Source: Mesonia sp. K7 (GTDB taxonomy: Bacteria; Bacteroidota; Bacteroidia; Flavobacteriales; Flavobacteriaceae). From it: a stretch of 64,000 nucleotides of DNA. The stretch spans positions 1 to 64,000 of the forward strand of contig NZ_QKQV01000004.1 of NCBI RefSeq assembly GCF_003233725.1. The letters run 5' to 3'. Below are positions 50,333-60,417 of the stretch, piece by piece (position 1 is the stretch's first letter; each line of letters opens with the position of its first letter). A program made the translations under genes and the position numbers. A model generated the notes under the pieces. It ran no database searches. It saw nothing but the letters and a program-made list of their open reading frames with translations, and was not told where the DNA came from.

Positions 50333-52948
50333 TTAATTTTTTTGAACTTTTTGTTGACTCAAACCTAAGAGCCGTTTTATCTCATTTAGTTTCATCAAAG
50401 CTTCTACTGGCGTAAGTGTATTGATATCAATACTCAAGATGTCATCTTTGATTTCCTCCAATAAAGGATCGTCTAATTGTATAAAACTCAATTGATGATC
50501 TATTGCTGTTGCTTGGCTTATTTTTTCATCTAAGGCATTTTCGCCATGAGCTTTCTCTAATTTTTTAAGAATTTTATTCGCTCTTGACAATACTTGTTGT
50601 GGCATTCCCGCCATTTTAGCTACATGGATACCAAAACTATGTTCTGACCCTCCAGGAACCAATTTCCGTAAGAAAAGCACCTTATTTTTTAACTCTTTAA
50701 CGGAAACATTATAGTTTTTAATTCGCAAAAAAGTTTGTTGCATATCATTGAGTTCGTGATAGTGTGTTGCAAACAAGGTTTTAGGCTTGGCTGGATGCTC
50801 GTGTAAATATTCGGTAATGGCCCAAGCTATCGAAATACCGTCGTAAGTACTCGTACCGCGACCAATTTCGTCTAATAAAACCAAACTCCGTTCCGAAATA
50901 TTGTTGAGGATATTTGCCGTTTCATTCATCTCGACCATAAAAGTAGATTCGCCCATCGAAATGTTATCGCTCGCTCCCACTCTAGTGAAAATCTTATCTA
51001 CCAAACCTATTTTTGCTGCTTTTGCTGGAACAAAACTTCCCATTTGTGCCAATAAAACAATAAGAGCAGTCTGACGTAAAATAGCAGATTTACCACTCAT
51101 ATTTGGTCCTGTAATCATGATAATTTGTTGGTCTTCTCTATCCAAATAAACATCATTGGCAATATAGCTTTCGCTCACTTTTAGTTGCTTCTCAATCACT
51201 GGATGTCTTCCATCAGTAATATCCAACTCAAAACCATCGGTAATTTCTGGTTCACAATAGTTTTCTTCTAATGCCAATTGAGCAAAACCTTGTAAACAAT
51301 CTAATTGCCCAATGAGATTGGCATTCTGCTGTACTGCTTTGATGTATTCCGTTAAATCGTTGATGAGCGAACTAAAAATCTGTTGCTCTAACTGTAAAAT
51401 CTTTTCTTCGGCACCCAAAATTTTAGCTTCGTAATCTTTGAGTTCCTCGGTAATATAACGCTCAGCATTGACCAAAGTTTGCTTTCTAATCCAGTTTTCG
51501 GGTACTTTATCACGGTGCGTATTTCGTACTTCTATGTAATACCCAAACACATTATTGCTTGCTATTTTTAAGCTAGTAATTCCAGTGGCTTCAATTTCGC
51601 GTTCCAGCATTTTATCGAGGTAATCTTTCCCTGAAAAGGCAAGATTTCTCAATTCATCTAACTCTTCTGAAAACCCTTTTAAAACCACATTTCCTTTTAA
51701 AATATTTACCGGAGCTTCTTCTTGTATTGTTTTATCGATTTTCTCTCGCAACAAATCACACGATTGGATATTATCTGAAATTACTTTTAGGTATTCTACT
51801 TCCGATTTTTGCAAAGCTTCTTTGATGGGAATTACCGCATCCAAAGAATTTTTAAGTTGCACCACTTCCCGTGGGTTAATTTTCTGCGTCGCAATTTTTG
51901 ATACTAAACGCTCTAAGTCACCTACTTGCTTAATGTGCTTTTGTAAGGTTTCTTTTAAACTTTTATCTTTCAAAAAAGCATTGACTGCCTGATGCCGTTG
52001 TTTTATTTTCTGGGTATTTTTTAGTGGCAATGCCAACCAACGCTTCAACATTCTTGCCCCAAGCGAAGAAAGGGTTTTATCGATCACCATGAGCAAAGTA
52101 ACCCCTTGGTGATTGGTTGGATTGTACAACTCTAAGTTACGAATGGTAAATTTATCCATCCAAACATATTCTTCTTGTGCAATTCGGTTGAGCGAAGTGA
52201 TATGTTGTAGCTGCTTATGTTGCGTTTCTTCGAGGTAATGTAAGATTACTCCCGCGGCAATGATCCCATCTTGCAGATGATCTACGCCAAAACCTTTGAG
52301 CGATTGTACATCAAAATGTTTTTGTAAAGTCTCGTTAGCAAAATCTTCTTGATACACCCAATTTTCCTGAAAAAAGGTATGGAAAGTGTCTCCAAAGTCT
52401 TCAAAAAAATGATTTTTTTGTTTTTTGGAAACCAATACTTCACTTGGTAAAAAGTTTTGAAATAATTTGTCGATGTATTCTAAATTTCCTTGAGCGGTTA
52501 AAAATTCACCGGTCGAAACATCTAAAAAAGCGACACCTAAATGTGTTTTTCCGTAATGAAGTGAAGCTAGAAAGTTATTGGACTTCGATTGTAAAACTTC
52601 GTCATTCAAAGCAACTCCTGGAGTTACCAATTCGGTCACGCCACGTTTGACTATGGTTTTGGTTTGCTTTGGGTCTTCTAACTGATCGCAAATCGCAACC
52701 CGTTCACCAGCTTTGACCAATTTTGGCAAATAAGTATTCAAAGAATGATGCGGAAAACCTGCCAATTCGGTTTTTTCACCACCATTGTTTCTGTTCGTTA
52801 AAACGATATTTAAAATCTGCGCTGCTTTTACAGCATCTTCTCCAAAGGTTTCGTAAAAATCCCCCACACGAAAAAGCAATAACGCATCAGGATATTTTGC
52901 TTTAATCGCGTTGTATTGTTTCATTAAGGGGGTTACTTTCTTAGCCAT
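50333..52948 (-). CDS. mutS: DNA mismatch repair protein MutS
   Basis: 871 residues, normal for MutS1. Recognises mispaired and looped bases and starts repair with MutL. Seen: N-terminal mismatch-binding Phe31-Tyr-Glu33 in [12 protein letters not shown], the clamp and lever regions, Walker [16 protein letters not shown] (about 610-624), the [11 protein letters not shown] segment, and Walker B with the signature [14 protein letters not shown] (about 689-702), then ATHYHEL. The Phe-X-Glu motif rules out MutS2. MutL is not in the window. A TACATTTG box lies 23 bases upstream. Identity is certain. Confidence 0.98.
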   Translation of the reverse strand: MAKKVTPLMKQYNAIKAKYPDALLLFRVGDFYETFGEDAVKAAQILNIVLTNRNNGGEKTELAGFPHHSLNTYLPKLVKAGERVAICDQLEDPKQTKTIVKRGVTELVTPGVALNDEVLQSKSNNFLASLHYGKTHLGVAFLDVSTGEFLTAQGNLEYIDKLFQNFLPSEVLVSKKQKNHFFEDFGDTFHTFFQENWVYQEDFANETLQKHFDVQSLKGFGVDHLQDGIIAAGVILHYLEETQHKQLQHITSLNRIAQEEYVWMDKFTIRNLELYNPTNHQGVTLLMVIDKTLSSLGARMLKRWLALPLKNTQKIKQRHQAVNAFLKDKSLKETLQKHIKQVGDLERLVSKIATQKINPREVVQLKNSLDAVIPIKEALQKSEVEYLKVISDNIQSCDLLREKIDKTIQEEAPVNILKGNVVLKGFSEELDELRNLAFSGKDYLDKMLEREIEATGITSLKIASNNVFGYYIEVRNTHRDKVPENWIRKQTLVNAERYITEELKDYEAKILGAEEKILQLEQQIFSSLINDLTEYIKAVQQNANLIGQLDCLQGFAQLALEENYCEPEITDGFELDITDGRHPVIEKQLKVSESYIANDVYLDREDQQIIMITGPNMSGKSAILRQTALIVLLAQMGSFVPAKAAKIGLVDKIFTRVGASDNISMGESTFMVEMNETANILNNISERSLVLLDEIGRGTSTYDGISIAWAITEYLHEHPAKPKTLFATHYHELNDMQQTFLRIKNYNVSVKELKNKVLFLRKLVPGGSEHSFGIHVAKMAGMPQQVLSRANKILKKLEKAHGENALDEKISQATAIDHQLSFIQLDDPLLEEIKDDILSIDINTLTPVEALMKLNEIKRLLGLSQQKVQKN

Positions 52949-52970
52949 ACTTTAAAAAGAATAAGAACTT

Positions 52971-52978
52971 CAAATGTA
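52971..52978 (-). promoter_or_regulatory. -7 box TACATTTG for mutS
   Basis: Exact TAnnTTTG match on the minus strand, 22 bases before the ATG at 52948. Confidence 0.6.
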
Positions 52979-53059
52979 AGAAATTGAGTAATTTTTGCTT
53001 GACGGAAAACCCATGAGTTATTGCAAGTTTTCCACAATCTGAAAATCTAAAGAAAATAC

Positions 53060-53067
53060 TACTTTTG
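53060..53067 (+). promoter_or_regulatory. -7 box TACTTTTG for the SpoU methyltransferase gene, near-leaderless
   Basis: Exact TAnnTTTG match ending only 6 bases before the ATG at 53074; the transcript would begin at or within a base or two of the start codon. Confidence 0.6.
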
Positions 53068-53073
53068 CAGTCT

Positions 53074-53613
53074 ATGAAAAATAGAAAGTTAAAAAATAGC
53101 GAGCTCGAACGTATCGATAACAGTAGTTTTAAAGAAGCTCAAAAAACACCCATTATAGTGATTCTTGACAACATTAGGAGTTTAAACAATATCGGGTCGG
53201 TTTTTAGAACTTCTGATGCTTTTTTGATTGAAAAAATTTATTTATGTGGATTTACCGCAACACCGCCACACAAAGACATCCAGAAAACAGCTTTAGGTGC
53301 AACCGATAGTGTTATTTGGGAATACCGCGAAGATGTGGTGCATTTGATAGACGAACTTCAACAGGAAAACATCAAAATTTTAGTGATCGAACAAGCCGAA
53401 AATTCGGTAATGCTGAACGATTTTGCACCTCAGAAAAACGAAAAATATGCCGTCGTTTTTGGAAATGAAGTAAAAGGCGTACAACAAAATATCGTCTCAA
53501 AAAGTGATACTGTAATTGAAATCCCGCAGTTTGGCACCAAACACTCGCTCAATATTTCGGTTTGTGCCGGAGTGGTTTTATGGGATTTGTTTGCGAAAAT
53601 GCGTTTCTTTTGA
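53074..53613 (+). CDS. TrmH/SpoU family RNA 2'-O-methyltransferase
   Basis: 179 residues from the ATG at 53074 (MKNRKLKNSELERI); a longer frame from TTG 53065 lies inside the promoter box and is rejected. Methylates a ribose 2'-OH in tRNA or rRNA with SAM. Seen: the three SpoU motifs IRSLNNIGSVFRTSDAF (motif 1), YAVVFGNEVKGV (motif 2) and EIPQFGTKHSLNISVCAGVVL (motif 3, parts IPQFGTKHSLNIS). The knotted SPOUT fold follows from these. It lacks an N-terminal substrate-binding domain, so the target (tRNA position 18 or 34, or 23S rRNA) cannot be told. Divergent from mutS. Confidence 0.92.
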   Translation: MKNRKLKNSELERIDNSSFKEAQKTPIIVILDNIRSLNNIGSVFRTSDAFLIEKIYLCGFTATPPHKDIQKTALGATDSVIWEYREDVVHLIDELQQENIKILVIEQAENSVMLNDFAPQKNEKYAVVFGNEVKGVQQNIVSKSDTVIEIPQFGTKHSLNISVCAGVVLWDLFAKMRFF

Positions 53614-53615
53614 TT

Positions 53616-54092
53616 TTATAAAATTGGAATGTAAACTTGCTCTTCTGCGTTTTCGTCATTCGGGTTATACCCTACTGGCAAAACCTCAAAATGAGGTCGG
53701 TTTGTATCAACTTCTAAGCTGTTTTTAGGGATGATTTCAGTAAAGACCTTCACCCAAAAAGCGGGAAAGTTTTCAGGTTGACCACGGTAAGTTAAGACCA
53801 AGTATTTTCCTGCTGGAATTTCTAAACATTCTAATCCGTCTAAATTTTCAGGAAAATCATTTACTTCAACTCCAAACCACTTTTTAAATTTTGTTGTTGG
53901 TGAAAAGCTAGAAAATTCAAAATTTGAATACTGCTGAATAGAAAAAACTTCTTCCCTCTTTTTATTTTCGATGAGCTGTTTTTGAGATATAAATTGTTGT
54001 GCCAACCAAGCGTTTTTATTTTCAGTAAAACTCATTTCTACCGACTTTCCTATAATTTTTATAAGAGGTGATTTTTCTATACTAAAGTTCAT
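53616..54092 (-). CDS. Stand-alone GyrI-like/effector-binding domain protein
   Basis: 158 residues. Seen: the AraC effector-binding (GyrI-like) fold pattern with VEMSFTENKNAWLAQQFI, the conserved central strand FEKWFGVEV-like KFKKWFGVEVNDF, IPAGKYLVLTYRG, FPAFWVKVFTEI and the C-terminal PHFEVLPVGYNPND with VYIPI. No DNA-binding domain is present. Known: such single domains bind small drug-like ligands or DNA gyrase in other bacteria. Its start overlaps the stop of the FolK-kinase fusion by four bases, so both are translated from one message. The ligand is unknown. Confidence 0.88.
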   Translation of the reverse strand: MNFSIEKSPLIKIIGKSVEMSFTENKNAWLAQQFISQKQLIENKKREEVFSIQQYSNFEFSSFSPTTKFKKWFGVEVNDFPENLDGLECLEIPAGKYLVLTYRGQPENFPAFWVKVFTEIIPKNSLEVDTNRPHFEVLPVGYNPNDENAEEQVYIPIL

Positions 54093-55207
54093 TTGTTGGT
54101 TATTTCCTGTAAAACTTTGAGGTAATCTTCGTGGTTTTCTACAAAATCGAGAGCACTAACATCAATAATTTTCACCTGCATTTCTGTGTTATTTTTGATG
54201 TAATTGAGATATCCTTGATTGATTTTTTCTAAATATTCTGCTGGGATTTCTTGCTCATAACTTCTACCTCTTTTCTTGATGTTATTAAGCAGTTTTTCAG
54301 TGTTCTGATAGAGATAGACATATAAATCTGGCTTCGGCAATTCTTTATACATCAACTGAAAAATTTTCTTGTACAACGCCAATTCATCTTCTTGTAAAGT
54401 AACCTGCGCAAAAATAAGCGACTTGTACAAATCGTAATCCGCAACCATAAAGTCAGTAAACAAATTATATTGCTTGATGTCGTCGTGTAACTGCTGGTAA
54501 CGATCGGCGAGAAAAGACATCTCGACTGTAAATGCAAAACGCTCTTGGTTTTCGTAAAACTTTGGTAAAAAAGGATTGTCTTTAAAACGTTCGATCACCA
54601 GTTTGGCATTAAAATCCTGTGAAATCATAGTTGCCAACGAGGTTTTTCCTGCTCCGATGTTTCCTTCAATCACTAAATATTCTGGGAATTTATATTCTTT
54701 CGCTTTAGCGGAAATTTGACCAGCCACAGCCTTTATTTCGCCAAAAGGCAGTGCATTTTTGAGTTCTGCAACCGTTTTATTTTCTGTAGGGTGTAAAAAA
54801 TCTGGAGCAATGTCTGCTAACGGAAAAAGTACAAAATTGCGTTTGCTAATTTCTGGATGAGGAATTTGAAGATTTTTCTGGTTGATAATTTCATTTTCGT
54901 AAAAAAGCACATCGATATCTACGGTTCTGTTTTGGTAACCTTCTTTACTTCTTTCTCTTCCTATATCGGTTTCTATTTGCAGCACTTTTTGCAGAAAATC
55001 TTCCGCCGAAAAACGTGTTTTCACCTCAACACAAATGTTGTAGAAATCTTCGCCATCAAACCCATAAGCTGGTGTTTGATAGGTTTTAGAAGTTTTTGTC
55101 ACAAAACCAATTTTCGCTTCAATTTCGGTCACAGCTTGTTGTAAAAACTGTTGTTTATCACCCAAATTGCTACCCAAACCAAGATATGTCGTGCGGTTTT
55201 CTCTCAA
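54089..55207 (-). CDS. folK: Fusion of FolK (HPPK) and deoxynucleoside kinase
   Basis: 372 residues. Seen: N-terminal HPPK domain, residues about 4-160, with TYLGLGSNLGDKQQFL, the YNICVEVKT strand, ETDIGRERSKEGYQNRTVDIDVLFY (parts: GRERSKEGYQNRTVDID) and IPHPEISKRNFVLFPLADIAP; then a complete deoxynucleoside kinase, about 178-372, with P-loop GNIGAGKTSLA (about 182-192), MVADYDLYKSLIFA and the lid KKRGRSYEQEI. Known: HPPK makes the pyrophosphorylated pterin for folate synthesis; the kinase salvages deoxynucleosides. The fusion is known in Bacteroidota. The start is TTG at 55207, because no ATG or GTG precedes the domain in frame. Links folate and dNTP supply. Confidence 0.93.
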   Translation of the reverse strand: MRENRTTYLGLGSNLGDKQQFLQQAVTEIEAKIGFVTKTSKTYQTPAYGFDGEDFYNICVEVKTRFSAEDFLQKVLQIETDIGRERSKEGYQNRTVDIDVLFYENEIINQKNLQIPHPEISKRNFVLFPLADIAPDFLHPTENKTVAELKNALPFGEIKAVAGQISAKAKEYKFPEYLVIEGNIGAGKTSLATMISQDFNAKLVIERFKDNPFLPKFYENQERFAFTVEMSFLADRYQQLHDDIKQYNLFTDFMVADYDLYKSLIFAQVTLQEDELALYKKIFQLMYKELPKPDLYVYLYQNTEKLLNNIKKRGRSYEQEIPAEYLEKINQGYLNYIKNNTEMQVKIIDVSALDFVENHEDYLKVLQEITNK

Positions 55208-55270
55208 AAAATTAACAATTAAATTTTTATATTTTCACAACAAATTAAGTAAAAGAAAGCTACATAAACC

Positions 55271-55278
55271 TACATTTG
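55271..55278 (+). promoter_or_regulatory. -7 box TACATTTG for the queuosine-precursor transporter gene
   Basis: Exact TAnnTTTG match 20 bases before the ATG at 55299. Confidence 0.62.
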
Positions 55279-55298
55279 TTAACAATTAAATCAAAAAA

Positions 55299-55997
55299 AT
55301 GAGCAGCCAATCCCCCGAAAACAAAATTTTAGGTTTTAAAATCTATCTCGTTTTGGGTGCTTTGTTTATAGCTTCTTTGGTGGCTTCCAACCTTATTTTC
55401 AAAAAGTTTTTTTCTTGGGATTTTTTTGGGCTACACACCTTCGAGATTTCAGTAGGGATTTTACCCTATCCCATCACTTTTTTGATTACCGATTTAATTA
55501 GTGAAATCTACGGAAAGAAAAAAGCCAACCAAGTGGTGGTCGCTGGTATTTTTGCCTCGGTATTTTCTTTGCTCATTATTACTGCTGCTTCGTTGGCTTC
55601 AGCAACGAGTTGGTCGCCGGTAAGCGATGAGTTATTCAACAAAGTGTTTGGCTCGACTATTCTAGCCGTAATAGCATCGATGATCGCCTATCTCTTGGCG
55701 CAATTTGTAGATATACACATTTACCATTACTGGAAAAAAATAACACAGGGAAAACACCTATGGCTGAGAAACAATTTCTCGACTTTTACTTCACAATTTA
55801 TAGATACATTTGCGGTATTGTTTTTGTTGTGTAGTTTTAGCGAAATTTCCTGGGAAAGATTTGGCAAACTGTTACTTAGCGGATTTTTATTTAAAGTAAT
55901 CATCGCTTTATTAGATACACCCTTTTTGTATGCAGGCGTTTACTTTTTCCGACGTAAGTTTAACCTTAAAACAAACGAAGAATTAGAATTGATATAA
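55299..55997 (+). CDS. Queuosine precursor transporter (YhhQ/VUT family)
   Basis: 232 residues with six membrane helices. Seen: ASLVASNLIFKKF, the family motif LPYPITFLITDLISEIYGKKKANQ (parts: PYPITFLITDLISEIYGKK), AQFVDIHIYHYWKK and NNFSTFTSQFIDTFAVLF. Known: YhhQ imports queuine precursors (preQ0/preQ1) for queuosine in tRNA; the family is also called VUT or ECF-like. It is followed after 1 base by the AsmA-like gene, so they are co-transcribed. Substrate preference is inferred from the family. Confidence 0.93.
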   Translation: MSSQSPENKILGFKIYLVLGALFIASLVASNLIFKKFFSWDFFGLHTFEISVGILPYPITFLITDLISEIYGKKKANQVVVAGIFASVFSLLIITAASLASATSWSPVSDELFNKVFGSTILAVIASMIAYLLAQFVDIHIYHYWKKITQGKHLWLRNNFSTFTSQFIDTFAVLFLLCSFSEISWERFGKLLLSGFLFKVIIALLDTPFLYAGVYFFRRKFNLKTNEELELI

Positions 55998-55998
55998 T

Positions 55999-58611
55999 AT
56001 GAAAAAGACGATAAAGATTATATTATTTGTGATTGTGCTTTTGGTCATTATTGTGCTCTTAGCACCAATTATTTTTAAAGGGCCAATTGAAAAAGCGATT
56101 AAAAAATCGGTGAACAACAATTTAGAAGCTACCGTGAGTTGGGAAGATTTTAATCTGAGTATATACAAGCATTTTCCAGATGCGACGGTAAGCATTAAAG
56201 ATTTTCTGATTTTGAGCAAAGGAGCCTACACCGGAGACACTTTGGCTTATGGTGAATCGGTTGGTTTGAATATGGATTTAGGTGAACTTTTTAAAGGCGA
56301 AGGCGAACCCATAAGTATCAAAGAAATTTTGATAAACAACACCGTTCTTAACTTAAAAACAGACACTTTAGGAAACACCAATTTTGATGTTGCCAAAAAA
56401 GACGAATCTAAAAAAGAGACCGAAAAAGCCTTGGTTTTTGATGTTCAGAATTATGAAATAGAAAATGCAGAAATCAATTATATCGACGATAAGACCAAGA
56501 CCTACTTCCATCTTGAAAATTTTAATCACTCAGGAACAGGAGATTTATCAGCTTCGACCACCAAGCTCACAACCAAAACCGACGCCGATGTTTCGTTTAC
56601 CTTAGATAGCATCAATTACCTCAATAAGCACAAGTTACAATTAGATGCTATCTTCGACCTCGATCTAGAGAACCAAAAATATACGTTTTCAGAAAACAAG
56701 GCCATAATCAATCAGTTGCCGCTTACCTTCGAAGGTTTTGTAAAAGTGAATGAAAACAATAACGAAATCGATTTGAGTTTTAAAACACCTTCGTCAGATT
56801 TTAAAAACTTCTTGGCGATTATTCCAGAAGTTTATTCTAAAAACATCAGCAACGTAGAAACTACTGGCGATTTTACAGTAAACGGAATCATAAAAGGTAT
56901 AGTAAGCGAAACTACTGTTCCGCAAATGGATATTCAGGTAAGCAGTAGCAATGCGTCTTTTAAATACCCTGATTTGCCGAAAAAGGTTGAAAATATTGCG
57001 ATAGACCTTAACTTAAAAAACGAAACCGGACTTTCTAAAGACACCTACCTCAACATCAACAACCTTAATTTTAAAGTAGACACCGATGAGTTTAATACTA
57101 AGGGTTCGCTAAAAAACCTTACCGAAAACATGTTAGTCGATCTTGCCGTAAAAGGAAGATTGAATCTAGCAAACATCGAAAAAACATATCCTGTTGAATT
57201 AGAAAACGACCTTAACGGAATTATTGATGCCGATTTTACGACACAATTCGATTATGAGTCGATAGAAAAAGAGCAATACCAAAATATCAAAGGTGACGGA
57301 ACGGCAACGATTTCTAATTTCAGATATACTTCAGAAGATTTCAAAAACCCGATTGATGTTTCTAAGGCGAGTTTAGCGTTCAACCCGCAAACCATTCAGC
57401 TAAAAGAAATGAAAGCGCAAACCGGAAAAACCGATGCAGCGATTTCGGGAACCATTCAGAATTTGTTTGGGTATTTGTTTGCCGACCAAAAACTAAAAGG
57501 ACAGTTCAAGCTCAATTCCAATCAGTTTGCTTTTAGCGATTTTATGACCTCTGAAGAAGAAAGAACTAATAAATCCGCTTCAAGCAAAACTAAAACTACT
57601 TCGGCCGAAGAAGAAGCCATCAAAATACCTGCTTTCTTAGATGCTCAAGTAGATTTTACAGCCAATCAGGTTTTATACGACAATTTGGTTTTGAAAAACG
57701 TGACCGGAAATATGACCATCAAAGACGAAATCGCTTCTTTGAACAATGTGAAAACCAACATTTTTGGCGGAAGCATCGGTTTAACCGGAAATGTTTCGAC
57801 ACAGCAAAAAACACCCACTTTTGCAATGAATCTCGATTTAAGCCAGATCAATATTGTCGATTCGTTTAAACAGTTAGAATTATTACAGAGTTTGGCTCCT
57901 TTAGCAAAGGCTTTTACGGGCAACCTCAATACCAATTTAACTCTAAAAGGAAATCTGAATGAGGATTTCACACCTGTTTTATCCAGTTTGGTCGGTGATG
58001 CTTTGGCGAAAATTTTAGATGCTAAAATAGATACCGAACAAACTCCGATGCTTCAAAAATTAGACGGCAGGCTTGATTTTATAAATCTTGATAATGTTAA
58101 TCTAAAAGATATCACTACACAACTTTCATTTAGCGACGGAAAAGTAAATGTTGCACCGCTTAATTTTAATATCAAAGATTTCAATTTTCAGATACAAGGT
58201 TCGCATGGTTTTGACAACCAAATGAATTATAACCTCAATCTTGATGTCCCAGCAAAATATTTAGGTAGTGAAATTAGTGGTGGTTTAGCAAGTCTTACCA
58301 ACACCAATTTAGAAAACACCAAAGTAAAAGTTCCGATAAGCCTCACTGGAAACTTTGCCAACCCAAGTGTAAATGTAAATACCGAACAAGCTGTAAGAGA
58401 ACTTTCACAAAAAATTATTGATGCACAAAAAGACAAAGCGACCGATAAAGTAAAAGAGGAAATCAACGATAAGTTAAATGATATCTTAAACCCTAATAAA
58501 GAGAACCAAACCGACACTATCCCTGCAAATGATAATAAAAGTACAGAAGACAAAGTAAAAGAAGCAGCAGGAAATATTCTAAAAGATTTATTTGGTAACA
58601 AGAAAAATTGA
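55999..58611 (+). CDS. AsmA-like C-terminal region protein
   Basis: 870 residues. Seen: one N-terminal membrane anchor (IILFVIVLLVIIVLLAPII), a start motif VSWEDFNLSIYKHFPDATVSI typical of AsmA-family proteins in Bacteroidota (parts: WEDFNLSIYKHFPD), long stretches of alternating beta strands, and a C-terminal AsmA_2-like region with GRLDFINLDNVNLKD and NYNLNLDVPAKYLGSE. A Lys/Asp/Asn-rich tail ends in LKDLFGNKK. Known: AsmA/TamB/YhdP-type proteins span the periplasm as beta grooves and move phospholipids to the outer membrane; this size fits a mid-length member. It starts 1 base after the transporter gene. Confidence 0.88.
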   Translation: MKKTIKIILFVIVLLVIIVLLAPIIFKGPIEKAIKKSVNNNLEATVSWEDFNLSIYKHFPDATVSIKDFLILSKGAYTGDTLAYGESVGLNMDLGELFKGEGEPISIKEILINNTVLNLKTDTLGNTNFDVAKKDESKKETEKALVFDVQNYEIENAEINYIDDKTKTYFHLENFNHSGTGDLSASTTKLTTKTDADVSFTLDSINYLNKHKLQLDAIFDLDLENQKYTFSENKAIINQLPLTFEGFVKVNENNNEIDLSFKTPSSDFKNFLAIIPEVYSKNISNVETTGDFTVNGIIKGIVSETTVPQMDIQVSSSNASFKYPDLPKKVENIAIDLNLKNETGLSKDTYLNINNLNFKVDTDEFNTKGSLKNLTENMLVDLAVKGRLNLANIEKTYPVELENDLNGIIDADFTTQFDYESIEKEQYQNIKGDGTATISNFRYTSEDFKNPIDVSKASLAFNPQTIQLKEMKAQTGKTDAAISGTIQNLFGYLFADQKLKGQFKLNSNQFAFSDFMTSEEERTNKSASSKTKTTSAEEEAIKIPAFLDAQVDFTANQVLYDNLVLKNVTGNMTIKDEIASLNNVKTNIFGGSIGLTGNVSTQQKTPTFAMNLDLSQINIVDSFKQLELLQSLAPLAKAFTGNLNTNLTLKGNLNEDFTPVLSSLVGDALAKILDAKIDTEQTPMLQKLDGRLDFINLDNVNLKDITTQLSFSDGKVNVAPLNFNIKDFNFQIQGSHGFDNQMNYNLNLDVPAKYLGSEISGGLASLTNTNLENTKVKVPISLTGNFANPSVNVNTEQAVRELSQKIIDAQKDKATDKVKEEINDKLNDILNPNKENQTDTIPANDNKSTEDKVKEAAGNILKDLFGNKKN

Positions 58612-58673
58612 TTTTTTTTGAGGTTTTTCTACATATTTTGTTAAATTTCGGATGAATAACCATCTAACCCGAT

Positions 58674-59537
58674 ATGAGACAACTTAAAATAACCAAACAA
58701 GTTACCAATCGTGAGTCGGTCTCTTTAGACAAATACTTACATGACATTGGTAAAGTAGATCTAATTACCGCCGAAGAAGAAGTAGAACTTGCACAACGCA
58801 TCAAAGCTGGTGACCAACAAGCTTTAAACCGTTTAACTACAGCCAATTTACGTTTTGTAGTTTCGGTTGCCAAACAATACCAAAACCAAGGTTTGACGCT
58901 TCCCGATCTGATAAATGAAGGAAATGTAGGACTTGTAAAAGCTGCCAAACGTTTTGATGAAACCCGTGGTTTCAAATTTATTTCTTACGCCGTTTGGTGG
59001 ATTCGCCAATCTATTTTACAAGCACTAGCAGAACAATCACGCATTGTACGTTTACCACTCAACAAAATTGGTTCGATCAATAAAATCAATCGAGCTTATG
59101 CGGCTTTAGAGCAAACTTATCAAAGACCTCCAACAGCAGAAGAAATTGCCAAAGAAATAGACGTTGCTGTAAGTGTGGTAACCCAATCTTTAAAAAACTC
59201 AGGAAAGCATCTTTCGATGGATGCTCCATTGGTGGAAGGAGAAAACTCCAATCTTTATGACGTGCTTAATCCAGGTGACGGCGATCATCCAGACGAAAAA
59301 CTCATTCATGATTCGCTTTCGATAGAAATAGAAAGAGCTTTAAAACATCTTTCTACACGAGAAGCCGATGTAATCAAACTCTTTTATGGATTAGACAACA
59401 ATAGACCGATGTCACTCGAAGAAATAGGCGAATTATTTGAACTCACACGTGAGCGTGTGCGACAAATTCGCGAAAAAGGAATTAGAAAACTCAAACGTTC
59501 TTCCAATAATATTGTGTTGCGAAATTACTTAGGCTAA
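58674..59537 (+). CDS. rpoD: Primary RNA polymerase sigma factor (Bacteroidota type)
   Basis: 287 residues. Seen: region 1.2 ([16 protein letters not shown]), region 2 with [30 protein letters not shown] (parts: [16 protein letters not shown]), the -10 recognition helix [21 protein letters not shown], region 3 with PPTAEEIA, and region 4 with [22 protein letters not shown]. It lacks region 1.1 and the non-conserved insert, as primary sigma factors of Bacteroidota do. Known: this sigma reads TTG-N19-TAnnTTTG promoters, and such -7 boxes are found before at least a dozen genes in this window. Its last bases overlap the convergent DUF2797 gene by 9. Confidence 0.96.
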   Translation: MRQLKITKQVTNRESVSLDKYLHDIGKVDLITAEEEVELAQRIKAGDQQALNRLTTANLRFVVSVAKQYQNQGLTLPDLINEGNVGLVKAAKRFDETRGFKFISYAVWWIRQSILQALAEQSRIVRLPLNKIGSINKINRAYAALEQTYQRPPTAEEIAKEIDVAVSVVTQSLKNSGKHLSMDAPLVEGENSNLYDVLNPGDGDHPDEKLIHDSLSIEIERALKHLSTREADVIKLFYGLDNNRPMSLEEIGELFELTRERVRQIREKGIRKLKRSSNNIVLRNYLG

Positions 59538-60326
59538 AATATCGATACCTACATACAAACCTTCGTTTCCACGGATGTTAAAAACAGTACTATCTTCAAA
59601 AATAAGGTACTGCCCTTTTATACCTTTGAGGACACCCGAATAAGTTTTCTCTTTTTCGAGATTGAGTGATTTTAGTTTTTTTGGAAACTCTAGCACTGGA
59701 AATTTGATATTTAATTCTTCAATATTAGTTTTCACATAAGGTTTAACTTCATCGGGTAAAAAAGCAATTAGTTTTTCCTTTTCGGCTTTTAAATCAGCAT
59801 CTATGATTTCGTTTTTAAGCATCGTTCGCCAATTGGTTTTATCACTAATGTGTTCTTTTAGGCTTACTTCAGCAATTCCTGCCAAATAACGATTGGGTAC
59901 TTCGACCATTTCTATGGCTTCGTGAGCTCCTTGATCAATCCACCTTGTCGGAACTTGTACTTTTCGCGTTACACCTACTTTTACGTTACTCGAATTTGCT
60001 AAATAAACAATATGCGGTTGTAATTGTACTTTCTTTTCATAAGCTAAATCCCTATCTTCTTCATCAAGATGAGCTTTGCTCAGTTCTGGTCGCATTACCC
60101 AATCTGCTGCTTGTGGCACCTCATAAAAACATTGTTTACAAAAACCTTGACGATAAATCTGTTTGTCTTGATGACAATTTAGGCATTCATACTTCAAAAA
60201 AGTAAGCTGTACTTTTTTATCCAGCAACTGGTTCACATGAATAAAATCCTGATTAAAAACCAGATAATATTGCACCTCGCTCTTCAATTCGGTTTGCATC
60301 TTGACCAATACGCCTTCGTATAACAT
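59529..60326 (-). CDS. DUF2797 protein with zinc-ribbon-like Cys motifs
   Basis: 265 residues from the ATG at 60326 ([10 protein letters not shown]). A longer frame to 60503 overlaps the divergent GH3 gene and adds a non-family N-terminus, so it is rejected. Seen: [20 protein letters not shown] (two CxxC pairs, probably a zinc site), [35 protein letters not shown] with the GIY-YIG-like VKVGVTR strand, and a C-terminal beta domain ([15 protein letters not shown]). Known: DUF2797 proteins contain a nuclease-like segment; function is unproven. It converges on rpoD with a 9-base overlap and has its promoter region in common with GH3. Confidence 0.85.
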   Translation of the reverse strand: MLYEGVLVKMQTELKSEVQYYLVFNQDFIHVNQLLDKKVQLTFLKYECLNCHQDKQIYRQGFCKQCFYEVPQAADWVMRPELSKAHLDEEDRDLAYEKKVQLQPHIVYLANSSNVKVGVTRKVQVPTRWIDQGAHEAIEMVEVPNRYLAGIAEVSLKEHISDKTNWRTMLKNEIIDADLKAEKEKLIAFLPDEVKPYVKTNIEELNIKFPVLEFPKKLKSLNLEKEKTYSGVLKGIKGQYLIFEDSTVFNIRGNEGLYVGIDILA

Positions 60327-60417
60327 ATTTTTTATATTTTTATGATAGAATGAGTTTTTTAAATTTATAAATACTTTAAATTTATAACCGCTATAAAGGT
60401 CTAAATATAATCTATAA

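Noticed and set aside
50052-50368. Short plus-strand frames reading GLEPARTN and [12 protein letters not shown]-like peptides.
   Set aside because: They lie antisense to the two tRNA genes; such peptides are a well-known false annotation created by reading tRNA complements.
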